A program made the translations under genes and the position numbers. A model generated the notes under the pieces. It searched no databases. It was not told where the DNA came from and saw nothing but the letters and a program-made list of their open reading frames with translations. From an uncultured Lachnospiraceae bacterium (lineage in GTDB: Bacteria; Bacillota; Clostridia; Lachnospirales; Lachnospiraceae): 64,000 nucleotides of DNA. This document shows, piece by piece, positions 36,936-45,164 of this stretch; the first letter of the stretch is position 1, and every line of letters starts with the position of its first letter. Location of the stretch: contig CAJUNP010000003.1 in NCBI GenBank assembly GCA_910587935.1, positions 62,001 to 126,000 of the forward strand, given 5' to 3'.

Positions 36936-37550
36936 ATGCCGGTGTTCAAGAGATACACCTCCGGACAGAGGATACATTTAATCTATGTGTTTCTGTTCGG
37001 ATTTTTTTCAGGTGTTTTTTTAATGAATATTTGGAAAAGCCAGTTACTTACGGGAACAGGGTTTCTGGATGAAGAAATGCTGTACCAGATTAAATATACG
37101 AAAATTGACTGTCATGTTTTTTTCCTTTATGTTTTAAAGAAAAGGCTGACCCTGTTTTTGATGCTTTCGCTGCTCGCAACGACATATTTAGGAGTAGCGG
37201 TTACGTATGGCGCTTTTGTCTGGTTTGGATTTTCGACGGGAATGTTCATGGCGGCGGTGCTGATTCGTTATGGACTAAAAGGAATCATGCTTATTTTTGC
37301 AGCTTCAATGCCGCAGTATCTGATCTATGTGCCGACATTCTGGTTTTTACTGAACTGGTGTTACAGTGTTTGCCAGATCTTATATTTTCCCGGTAAGATT
37401 TATGAAGAGAGCCGTTATCGGGGGAAAAAAGCTTTGTTTTTGTCAAAAGGATTTCAGCTGGTACTTTTGTTGGCGGTTGTCATAATTGGGATAGTTCTGG
37501 AAAGTTATGTAAATCCAATTGTCCTTTCAAACCTGTTGAAAGTTTTTTAA
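36936..37550 (+). CDS. spoIIM: Stage II sporulation protein M-like membrane protein
   Basis: Polytopic membrane protein of 204 residues with four or five hydrophobic segments (about 16-30, 70-90, 100-125, 130-150 and 170-190). SpoIIM is part of the DMP peptidoglycan-degrading complex that drives engulfment. Similarity is mostly in hydrophobic pattern and in the nudix-spoIIM-xerD order, so I rely on context as well as sequence. An intrinsic terminator overlaps its last codons. Confidence 0.8.
   Translation: MPVFKRYTSGQRIHLIYVFLFGFFSGVFLMNIWKSQLLTGTGFLDEEMLYQIKYTKIDCHVFFLYVLKKRLTLFLMLSLLATTYLGVAVTYGAFVWFGFSTGMFMAAVLIRYGLKGIMLIFAASMPQYLIYVPTFWFLLNWCYSVCQILYFPGKIYEESRYRGKKALFLSKGFQLVLLLAVVIIGIVLESYVNPIVLSNLLKVF
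37524..37548 (+). terminator. Intrinsic terminator inside the end of spoIIM
   Basis: A 7-bp stem (37524-37530 with 37536-37542) with a 5-nt loop is followed by six T residues. The stop codon is at 37548-37550, so the whole hairpin is coding sequence. Confidence 0.7.
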
Positions 37551-37664
37551 AAAAGTTTTTTTCTATTTTTTCAAGATATAGGGGAAGAAAAGGTACAGAC
37601 TTCGATATGTTGTATAAAAACAAAAAAGGCTGTAAAATAACCAAAATATGGATAAAAATTAAGA

Positions 37665-37693
37665 TTGCTTTTCTTTTCATTTCTGCTTATAAT
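37665..37693 (+). promoter_or_regulatory. Promoter for xerD
   Basis: TTGCTT and a consensus TATAAT are separated by 17 nt, about 87 nt before the xerD ATG. The 229-nt gap between spoIIM and xerD is AT-rich and holds nothing else that I can identify. Confidence 0.55.
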
Positions 37694-37779
37694 GGAATCT
37701 GATACGTTTTTGGGTGGACAGACTATTTAAAATAGGGGGTTTACATAAGCGGGACTATGGGGAAGGGCAAGGAAACTTG

Positions 37780-38664
37780 ATGGAATATGAGGTTAATGCG
37801 TTTATAACTTATCTGCATAATGAGAAAAAAATTTCTGAGAATACGGAGGTATCATACAAAAGAGATCTGACAAAGCTGAGCGCTTATTTGGATGGACAGG
37901 GAGTTACGGAGGTAGGGAAGATTACGTTCACGAACTTGAATTCCTATGTGCTGTATCTTGAAAAAAATAAGCTGTCGCCGGCTACGATTTCAAGAAATAT
38001 TGCGTCGATTAAAGCGTTTTACCATTTTCTGTACAAAGGACGTTGGGTGACGGAAGATGTGGCGGAAGGATTAAAGGCGCCCAAAATAGAGAAGAAAGCG
38101 CCGGAGATCATGTCTATGCCGGAGGTAGTCCGTCTGCTGGAACAACCGGATACGGGTTCTTCCAAAGGAATCCGGGATAAAGCTATGCTTGAGCTTTTAT
38201 ATGCTACGGGAATCCGGGTATCCGAACTGATTTCCTTAAAGCTGCAGGACGTTAATATGCAGATGGGGTTTATTCTGTGCAGGGATGCGGCCAAAGAGCG
38301 GGTGATTCCTTTTGGCAATAAAGCAAGAAGCGCGCTGCTTCAATATCTTGAAGGTTCCAGAAGCATACTGATAGATGACGAGGAAAGCGATATTTTATTT
38401 GTAAACTGTTCCGGGCAGCCTATGAGCCGTCAGGGATTCTGGAAGCTGATTAAGCATTATGCGAAAAAGGCAGGGATTACCGCGGATATTACCCCCCATA
38501 CGCTTCGTCATTCCTTTGCGGCGCATTTGGTGGAGAATGGGGCGGATTTGAAAAGTGTGCAGGAAATGTTAGGACATTCCGATATTTCCACAACGCAGAT
38601 TTATGCCTCTATGAATCATAACCATATCAGAGAAGTATATGCAAAAGCTCATCCCCGCGGATGA
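37780..38664 (+). CDS. xerD: Tyrosine recombinase XerD
   Basis: Site-specific recombinase that resolves chromosome dimers at dif. The 294 residues have a SAM-like N-terminal domain and a catalytic domain with Arg in TGIRVSEL, HTLRHSF, the second His in LGHSDISTTQIYA and nucleophile Tyr275. ATG 37780 has AAGGA 6 nt upstream; the frame extends further but without a ribosome site. Family size and the nudix-spoIIM context argue for the housekeeping enzyme rather than a phage integrase. Confidence 0.92.
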   Translation: MEYEVNAFITYLHNEKKISENTEVSYKRDLTKLSAYLDGQGVTEVGKITFTNLNSYVLYLEKNKLSPATISRNIASIKAFYHFLYKGRWVTEDVAEGLKAPKIEKKAPEIMSMPEVVRLLEQPDTGSSKGIRDKAMLELLYATGIRVSELISLKLQDVNMQMGFILCRDAAKERVIPFGNKARSALLQYLEGSRSILIDDEESDILFVNCSGQPMSRQGFWKLIKHYAKKAGITADITPHTLRHSFAAHLVENGADLKSVQEMLGHSDISTTQIYASMNHNHIREVYAKAHPRG

Positions 38665-38675
38665 GCTTTCCATAT
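38637..38675. terminator. Long hairpin at the convergent ends of xerD and aroF
   Basis: An 11-bp stem (38644-38654 with 38659-38669) has a 4-nt loop, and an outer ATATG/CATAT pairing extends it. It contains the xerD stop codon. No proper T-run follows on either strand, so termination or 3'-end protection is inferred from position only. Confidence 0.5.
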
Positions 38676-38683
38676 GTTATCCT

Positions 38684-39712
38684 TTATTCATAGTCTGCAA
38701 TGTCGTAAAGCAGACGCTCCGTATCGTTCCAGCCAAGACAGGGATCGGTAATGGATTTGCCGTAAATACCCCCGCCTACTTTCTGGCATCCTTCTTCAAT
38801 GTAGCTTTCGATCATAACGCCTTTTACCATATTGTGGATGTCACGGTTCAGCTTGCGGCTGTGCATGACTTCTTTTACAATGCGGATCTGCTGGTAAAAT
38901 TCCTTATTGGAATTGCTGTGATTGGCGTCGATTACGCAGGCCGGATTCTTTAAGTCCCGTTCTCCGTACATAGCGATTAAACGGGTGATATCTTCATAAT
39001 GATAGTTGGGAATACTCTGGCCGTGCTTATTGGTGGCGCCCCGTAAAACGGTATGGGCAAGTTCGTTGCCGCCGGTTGTTACCTCCCAGCCTCTGTAAAT
39101 AAAAGAATGTGGGTGCTGCGCCGCGTATACGGAATTGAGCATAACGGAGAAATCGCCACTGGTCGGGTTTTTCATTCCTGCGGGAACGTCAAAGCCGCTT
39201 ACGGTCAGGCGGTGCTGCTGATCCTCTACGGAACGGGCTCCGATTGCAACGTAAGAGAGAATATCGGATACATATCCCCAGTTTTCAGGATAAAGCATCT
39301 CATCGGCGGCAGTCATGCCCGATTCTTCGAGCGCGCGGATATGCATTTTGCGCATGGCGATCATACCTGCAAGAAAATCCGGCTTTTTTTCCGGGTCAGG
39401 CTGATGGATAATACCTTTATATCCTTCTCCGGTGGTGCGCGGTTTGTTCGTATAAATACGGGGAACCAACACCAGCCTGTCCTTTACTTTTTCATTGACC
39501 TTAGCCAGGCGGTTTATGTAATCGCATACGGCGTCTTCGTTATCTGCGGAGCAGGGACCGATGATAACCAGAAATTTATCGCTTTTTCCGGTAATCACAT
39601 CACGGATCTGCGCATCGCGCTGTTCTTTTATTTTGGCTAAGGCTTCCGGCACCGGATACTGGCTTTGGATTTCGGACGGGGTGGGAAGCTTTTTGACATA
39701 TTCAAAACTCAT
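38684..39712 (-). CDS. aroF: 3-deoxy-7-phosphoheptulonate (DAHP) synthase, class I
   Basis: First enzyme of the shikimate pathway, condensing phosphoenolpyruvate and erythrose 4-phosphate. The 342 residues show the AroF/G/H pattern: IIGPCSADNEDAV near residue 50, PRIYTNKPRTTGEGYKG near residue 85, and metal ligands in CVIDANHSNS near residue 260. It lacks a fused chorismate mutase. AAGGAGAAAT precedes the ATG. The isozyme letter cannot be assigned with certainty. Confidence 0.94.
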   Translation of the reverse strand: MSFEYVKKLPTPSEIQSQYPVPEALAKIKEQRDAQIRDVITGKSDKFLVIIGPCSADNEDAVCDYINRLAKVNEKVKDRLVLVPRIYTNKPRTTGEGYKGIIHQPDPEKKPDFLAGMIAMRKMHIRALEESGMTAADEMLYPENWGYVSDILSYVAIGARSVEDQQHRLTVSGFDVPAGMKNPTSGDFSVMLNSVYAAQHPHSFIYRGWEVTTGGNELAHTVLRGATNKHGQSIPNYHYEDITRLIAMYGERDLKNPACVIDANHSNSNKEFYQQIRIVKEVMHSRKLNRDIHNMVKGVMIESYIEEGCQKVGGGIYGKSITDPCLGWNDTERLLYDIADYE

Positions 39713-39741
39713 ATTATTTCTCCTTCCGTTTTTTCCCGTAT

Positions 39742-39770
39742 ATTATAGTACAGAAAAACGTGCCATGCAA
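39742..39770 (-). promoter_or_regulatory. Promoter for aroF
   Basis: On the minus strand TTGCAT and a consensus TATAAT are separated by 17 nt, about 30 nt before the aroF ATG. aroF therefore need not depend on the upstream flippase gene. Confidence 0.65.
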
Positions 39771-39778
39771 GTTTAAAT

Positions 39779-41140
39779 TTACCGGCGTCTGCGTTTCAGA
39801 TAAAAAATATAAACGGCGGCCGTGTAAAACTGACTTGCCAGCAGTCCCCATAGATAGCCGGTAATACCGACCCGGTGAATAAAGAAAAAAACGAAGGCAA
39901 GGCGCAGAAGGAGCGCTGTTACATTGGTAAAAAAGACAATGCCTGCTTTTCCCAGACCGTTTATGACGCTGGAAAGAGTGGCGCTTAAATACATAAAAGG
40001 ACAGATAAAGCTTAAGGTAATAATGAAATGTCCGGCTAACGGACTGTTAAATAAAAGTACGCCGACGGGACGGCCGCTCAGTAAGAAGACCGCCATGCAG
40101 AAAATGCCCAGAAGCGTGGAATACCGGATTGTCCGGCTGACAGCCCGTTTAATCTGCTGCTGGTTTCCCGTGGCATCCGCTTCCGCAATCATAGGAAGAA
40201 GCAGAACCGAGACGGAGTTAGTCAGGGCGTTTGGAAACATAATCATGGGCATAGCCATGCCGGTCAGAACGCCGTATACGCTAAGCGCCGTTTTGGTGTC
40301 GTAGCCGTAGGCAAGCAGCCGGTTCGGGATATATATGGCCTCAATGCTCTGCAGAAAATTGATTACGATCCGGTTAAGGGACAACGGAACGGCCAGGGTC
40401 AGCAGATCCTTTAAAATGTGGCGGTAAGGCTTCATGGGCGTCAGGATATGCGCCGCCTGTTTCAATGGATTAAAATGCTTTTTCTTCAGGGAGAACGAGG
40501 CAAAACGATGGTAGGCGGCGCCGATTGTGACCAGCATGGAGACGCCTTCTCCGATTACGAGTCCGAGTACCGCTACGTTGATGGTGGGAACGTCTCCTCT
40601 TTTCGTTCCGATTATGGTGACAAGAGCCACGCTGCCGACACGGAAAATCTGTTCCACCAGCTGGCTGGCGGCGGGGACCGCCGTGCGCTTAATTCCGTAA
40701 AAATAACCGTTAATACAGGAATGAACGGCGGCCATGGGAACGGACAGGGCTACAATGCGCAGCATGGAAGCGGTGCGGGGTTCTAAAAGAAATACCGTGG
40801 CGACCCATTCCGAACATTGAAGGAGAAATCCCGTACATAAAAAGGAAAGAAGGATCGAAAGAGTCAGTCCGGTCAGCAATACGCGCAGGGAATGGCGGTG
40901 GTCGCCGGTGGAGGTTTCACCGGCGACGAATTTGGATATCGCAGTCTGGATTCCGGCGGCAGTCAGGGAAAAGCTTAAGGCAAGCACCGGACCGAGCAGT
41001 TGGTAGATTCCCATTCCTTCTTCCCCGAAAAGACGGGAAAGATATATGCGGTAAAAAAATCCGATTATACGGCTGACGAAGCCGGTTATAGTAAGAATAA
41101 TTGTTCCGATAACAAGAGGATGTTTTCTAAAACGCGCCAT
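39779..41140 (-). CDS. SpoVB/MurJ-type polysaccharide flippase (second copy)
   Basis: MOP-superfamily membrane protein of 453 residues with about 12-14 helices. The start PLVIGTIILTITGFVSRIIG and GEEGMGIYQLLGPV are typical of the SpoVB branch. SpoVB proteins are needed for spore cortex synthesis, and relatives flip wall lipid precursors. It lacks the hydrophilic insertion found in the paralogue at 16245-18161. AGGAGC lies 5 nt before the ATG. Confidence 0.88.
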   Translation of the reverse strand: MARFRKHPLVIGTIILTITGFVSRIIGFFYRIYLSRLFGEEGMGIYQLLGPVLALSFSLTAAGIQTAISKFVAGETSTGDHRHSLRVLLTGLTLSILLSFLCTGFLLQCSEWVATVFLLEPRTASMLRIVALSVPMAAVHSCINGYFYGIKRTAVPAASQLVEQIFRVGSVALVTIIGTKRGDVPTINVAVLGLVIGEGVSMLVTIGAAYHRFASFSLKKKHFNPLKQAAHILTPMKPYRHILKDLLTLAVPLSLNRIVINFLQSIEAIYIPNRLLAYGYDTKTALSVYGVLTGMAMPMIMFPNALTNSVSVLLLPMIAEADATGNQQQIKRAVSRTIRYSTLLGIFCMAVFLLSGRPVGVLLFNSPLAGHFIITLSFICPFMYLSATLSSVINGLGKAGIVFFTNVTALLLRLAFVFFFIHRVGITGYLWGLLASQFYTAAVYIFYLKRRRR

Positions 41141-41240
41141 AAAAAGCTCCTGTTGGGCTTTTGATATGTATATTCATGGCGGCCCCGGAGAAGAACCAGG
41201 GAATCGCAAGGCGGATTCTCGTATTGATTTTCTTTAAGGC

Positions 41241-41269
41241 TTGAAATACGCAGGAAAAAAGTGTAAAAT
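41241..41269 (+). promoter_or_regulatory. Promoter for hisS-aspS
   Basis: TTGAAA and TAAAAT are separated by 17 nt, about 39 nt before the hisS ATG. The leader is too short for a T-box, and no T-box core sequence is present. Confidence 0.55.
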
Positions 41270-41307
41270 CGGATAAGTACAGGTCTGCTGTATACAGGAG
41301 GGAAGAT

Positions 41308-42570
41308 ATGTCATTGAATAAGAAACCGGTCACCGGCATGAAAGATATTCTGCCCGAAGAGATGAAAATCCGGGATTATGTCATCAGCGTGATCAAAGAG
41401 AATTATGGGAAATATGGTTTTACACCGATTGAAACGCCCTGCGTGGAAAGCCTTTCGAATCTTACCAATAAACAGGGCGGCGAGAATGAGAAGCTGATTT
41501 TTAAAATTCTGAAAAGAGGAGAGAAGCTGGATCTTGCGAATGCAAAGACGGAAGCCGATGTGGCGGACGGAGGCCTTCGGTATGATCTGACGGTTCCGCT
41601 TGTAAGATATTATTCCGCTCATGCCGCCGAACTGCCTGCGCCTTTTAAAGCGCTGCAGATGGGGAACGTATGGAGGGCGGACCGGCCGCAGAGGGGACGG
41701 TACCGGCAGTTTATGCAGTGCGATATCGATATATTGGGCGAACCCTCCAATCTGGCGGAGATTGAACTGATTCTGGCTACGACGGCAACCCTTGGGAAGC
41801 TGGGCTTCAAAAATTTTCAGATCCGGATTAACGAGAGAAGAATTCTGAAAGCGATGGCCGCATACAGCGGGTTTCCTGAGGAGAGCTACGACAGCGTATT
41901 CATAACCCTTGATAAAATGGATAAAATAGGTCTGTCCGGTGTTGCACAGGAATTGAAAGACCACGGCTTTTTGGCAGAGTCCATAGATAAGTATCTGGGG
42001 TTGTTTACGGCATTGGAGCAGGCGGAGGATGGACTTGCGTTTCTGGCAAAGCAGCTTCAGGACGTATTGGTCCCGGAGGTTTATGAGAATCTGCAGGAGA
42101 TTATCAGCAGCGTCGAGGCTACAAAGTCGGCGGAATTTGAACTTGTTTTTGATCCTACGCTGGTAAGAGGCATGTCCTATTATACGGGTACGATTTTTGA
42201 GATTTCCATGCCGGAGTTCGGCGGCAGCTGCGGAGGCGGCGGAAGATACGATAAGATGGTGGGCAAGTTTACCGGAAACGATGTGCCTGCCTGCGGTTTT
42301 TCCATAGGCTTCGAAAGAATTATATTACTTTTGACGGAAAGCGGATTCCGGATACCGGAAGAGCCGGCTAAAGTCGCTTATCTGATTGAAAAAGGGGTAG
42401 GCGGAGAGAAACTATGCGAAGTGATTGCGCAGGCGCAGGCCGAGCGGAGGGACGGAACGCAGGTACTGGTAGTCCGAATGAACAAAAATAAGAAATTTCA
42501 AAAGGAACAGTTAATGAAAGAAGGCTACGGGGAGTTTCGGGAATTTTACAGAGAAGCCCTCAAAAAATAG
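41308..42570 (+). CDS. hisS: Histidyl-tRNA synthetase
   Basis: Class II aminoacyl-tRNA synthetase of 420 residues. Motif 2 appears as NVWRADRPQRGRYRQFMQCDIDI near residue 118, the histidine loop as LVRGMSYYTGTIFEI near residue 284, and motif 3 as GFSIGFERI near residue 330. The complete catalytic and anticodon-binding parts argue for HisS rather than the regulatory paralogue HisZ. aspS follows after 45 nt. Confidence 0.94.
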   Translation: MSLNKKPVTGMKDILPEEMKIRDYVISVIKENYGKYGFTPIETPCVESLSNLTNKQGGENEKLIFKILKRGEKLDLANAKTEADVADGGLRYDLTVPLVRYYSAHAAELPAPFKALQMGNVWRADRPQRGRYRQFMQCDIDILGEPSNLAEIELILATTATLGKLGFKNFQIRINERRILKAMAAYSGFPEESYDSVFITLDKMDKIGLSGVAQELKDHGFLAESIDKYLGLFTALEQAEDGLAFLAKQLQDVLVPEVYENLQEIISSVEATKSAEFELVFDPTLVRGMSYYTGTIFEISMPEFGGSCGGGGRYDKMVGKFTGNDVPACGFSIGFERIILLLTESGFRIPEEPAKVAYLIEKGVGGEKLCEVIAQAQAERRDGTQVLVVRMNKNKKFQKEQLMKEGYGEFREFYREALKK

Positions 42571-42615
42571 AAATGTACGGTTTGTGGAACAAGGCAGAAA
42601 GCGAGGTTTATCCTT

Positions 42616-44418
42616 ATGGCAGAATCAATGAAGGGATTAAAGCGCAGCCACCGCTGCGGTGAATTATCGGCAGCCGACGCAGGGCGGAATGTTACCGTGA
42701 TGGGATGGGTGCAGAAGCAGAGGAATAAAGGCGGAATTATTTTTGTGGATTTGCGGGACCGTTCCGGTCTGCTGCAGATTATTTTTGAAGAAAGCGACTG
42801 TGGAGCGGAAAACTTTGCCAAGGCTGAAAAATTCCGCAGCGAATTTGTGATTGCGGTCACGGGAACCGTGGAAAAGCGCGCCGGCGCAGTGAATGAGAAT
42901 CTTACCACAGGAGAGATTGAGATCCGGGCAAAAGATACGCGGATTCTGTCGGAAGCGCAGACGCCTCCTTTTCCCGTTGAGGCGGACAGCAAGACAAAAG
43001 AAGAACTGCGGTTAAAGTATCGTTATCTGGACCTTCGCAGGCCGGATCTGCAGGGCAACCTGATCCTGCGCAGCAACATCGCGGCGGCAATCCGTTTATT
43101 TTTGACAAAAGAGGGGTTTTTGGAGATTGAAACGCCCATGTTAAATAAATCTACGCCGGAAGGAGCCAGGGATTATCTGGTTCCGAGCCGTGTGCATGCG
43201 GGCAGCTTTTATGCGCTTCCCCAGTCGCCGCAGCTGTTTAAGCAGCTTCTGATGTGTGCCGGCTACGATCGTTATTTTCAGCTTGCCAGGTGCTTTCGTG
43301 ACGAGGACCTGCGCGCAGACAGACAGCCGGAATTCACGCAGGTGGATATGGAATTATCCTTTGTGGACGTGGAAGATGTCATAGAAGTGAATGAGCGCCT
43401 TTTAAAATATGTCTGTAAAGAAGCGATCGGACTTGACGTAGCGCTTCCGATTCCGAGAATGACGTGGCGCGAAGCGATGGAGCGGTTTGGCTCGGATAAG
43501 CCGGACACTCGTTTCGGAATGGAGCTTACGGATGTGTCGGAAGCCGTAAAGGGCTGCGGATTCGGCGTTTTTACCTCCGCATTGGAAAACGGCGGTTCTG
43601 TCCGGGGAATTAATGTAAAGGGACAGGCGGCGATGCCCCGCAAGAAAATTGACGCGCTGACGGAATTTGCAAAAGGGTACGGAGCGAAGGGACTTGCTTA
43701 TCTTTGTGTAATGCCGGACGGTACTTATAAATCTTCCTTTGCCAGATTTATGACGCAGGAGCAGCTTGACGGCCTCGTAAAGGCTATGGAAGGGGAAGCC
43801 GGAGACTTGCTTTTGTTTGCGGCGGATCGGACAAAGATTGTATGGAGTGTGCTGGGAGCTTTACGTTTGGAGGTGGCAAGGCAGCTGGATATGATCGATC
43901 CGGATGCATACCATTTTTTGTGGGTTACGGAATTTCCGCTGCTTGAGTGGAGCGAGGAAGAGAATCGTTTTACGGCTATGCACCATCCGTTTACCATGCC
44001 GATGGAGGAAGACCTGGAGTATTTGGATACAGACCCGGGAAGAGTCCGGGCGAAAGCGTATGATATTATTTTAAACGGAACGGAGCTGGGAGGCGGAAGC
44101 GTCCGGATTTTCCAGGAGGATATCCAGGAGAAAATGTTTGAGGTTCTTGGATTTACGAAGGAAGACGCTCATGAACGGTTCGGTTTCCTGCTGGATGCTT
44201 TTAAGTACGGCGTTCCTCCCCATGCGGGACTTGCGTACGGTTTTGACCGGCTTGTCATGCTTCTTGTGAAGGCGGAAAGTATCCGTGAGGTGATTGCGTT
44301 CCCGAAGGTAAAGGATGCTTCCTGCCTGATGACCGGCGCTCCGGATGTCGTGGAAGAAAAACAGCTGGAAGAGTTGTCCATAGCAATACAGGTTCAGGAT
44401 GAGAGCGGACTCTCATGA
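42616..44418 (+). CDS. aspS: Aspartyl-tRNA synthetase
   Basis: Class II synthetase of 600 residues, the long bacterial form. An N-terminal OB-fold (HRCGELSAADAGRNVTVMGW) precedes motif 2 (FRDEDLRADRQPEFTQVDME near residue 223), a GAD insertion domain and motif 3 (AYGFDRLVMLL near residue 537). Its last four bases overlap the next start (ATGA). I cannot tell from sequence whether it is Asp-specific or also charges tRNA-Asn. Confidence 0.96.
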   Translation: MAESMKGLKRSHRCGELSAADAGRNVTVMGWVQKQRNKGGIIFVDLRDRSGLLQIIFEESDCGAENFAKAEKFRSEFVIAVTGTVEKRAGAVNENLTTGEIEIRAKDTRILSEAQTPPFPVEADSKTKEELRLKYRYLDLRRPDLQGNLILRSNIAAAIRLFLTKEGFLEIETPMLNKSTPEGARDYLVPSRVHAGSFYALPQSPQLFKQLLMCAGYDRYFQLARCFRDEDLRADRQPEFTQVDMELSFVDVEDVIEVNERLLKYVCKEAIGLDVALPIPRMTWREAMERFGSDKPDTRFGMELTDVSEAVKGCGFGVFTSALENGGSVRGINVKGQAAMPRKKIDALTEFAKGYGAKGLAYLCVMPDGTYKSSFARFMTQEQLDGLVKAMEGEAGDLLLFAADRTKIVWSVLGALRLEVARQLDMIDPDAYHFLWVTEFPLLEWSEEENRFTAMHHPFTMPMEEDLEYLDTDPGRVRAKAYDIILNGTELGGGSVRIFQEDIQEKMFEVLGFTKEDAHERFGFLLDAFKYGVPPHAGLAYGFDRLVMLLVKAESIREVIAFPKVKDASCLMTGAPDVVEEKQLEELSIAIQVQDESGLS

Positions 44419-45164
44419 GAATTTTTGTTTGTTCCACAGACGAATTGCAAGATGCTGCATCTTTTGATGCGGCATCTCTTATCGTAGATCCGGCGCGTAA
44501 AAAAAAGCTGTTAAAGATACACAGTCCGGCTGATGCCAGAAGAAGCATGGGAGCGGGCCTCTTGCTTGCCTATGCGTTTGAAGGGTATCAAAAAGGGACG
44601 GGGGATTTTTTTGCCCGGGCGCCGGGAGCGGGCCGGATTGAAGAAATTCCGGTGTCTGAGCTGTTAGCCGTTCCGAAGCAGTTTTTTTTGTACCGGGAGG
44701 CAGCAGGCGGGAAACCGTATCTGGAAGGAGAGAGCGGGTTTCATTTCAGCCTGTCCCATTCCGGGGCATATGCGCTCTGTGCCTGCGCGTCTTTTGAGAT
44801 CGGGGCGGATCTGCAGATTACGGACCGGCAGGCAGGCGATAATCTGGCAGGAAAAATCATGACGCAGAAAGAATTTGATTTTTACAAAGAACTTTCCTGT
44901 GAGGAAAAAAAGCAGGAATTTTACCGTGTTTTTTCCTGTAAGGAGAGCTGCTGTAAGCTGACGGGAAAAGGTCTGTCGCAGGGATTTCGGAATATGGAAA
45001 CCGACCCGGAACGAAAGCGGATTTTGATGAATGAAACATCTCCCATAGAAAACGCGGTTCATTGGCCTGCCATTGTTATGTGCGAATCGTTTATATGGAA
45101 AGAGAATTACCGGATTGCTGTCAGTTATCCGGTAGTGGATGGAAAGGAAAGGATATTTGAATGA
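44415..45164 (+). CDS. 4'-phosphopantetheinyl transferase (Sfp-like)
   Basis: Transfers phosphopantetheine from CoA to a carrier protein serine. In the 249 residues the family motifs are GKPYL then FHFSLSHSGAYALCA near residue 105, GADLQ near residue 130, and FSCKESCCKLTGKGL near residue 174. In Sfp the second motif is usually GVDIE; here the last position is Gln, which removes one acidic metal ligand. It overlaps both aspS and the ABC gene by four bases, so it is translated with them. No carrier protein or synthase gene is in the window. Confidence 0.82.
   Translation: MRIFVCSTDELQDAASFDAASLIVDPARKKKLLKIHSPADARRSMGAGLLLAYAFEGYQKGTGDFFARAPGAGRIEEIPVSELLAVPKQFFLYREAAGGKPYLEGESGFHFSLSHSGAYALCACASFEIGADLQITDRQAGDNLAGKIMTQKEFDFYKELSCEEKKQEFYRVFSCKESCCKLTGKGLSQGFRNMETDPERKRILMNETSPIENAVHWPAIVMCESFIWKENYRIAVSYPVVDGKERIFE

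Noticed and set aside
37780..38664. Phage-type integrase marking a prophage or integrative element
   Set aside because: Size, motifs and the nudix-spoIIM context fit housekeeping XerD, and no mobile genes or att repeats are near.
41141..42615. T-box riboswitch before hisS or aspS
   Set aside because: Both leaders are too short and lack the T-box core and specifier hairpin.
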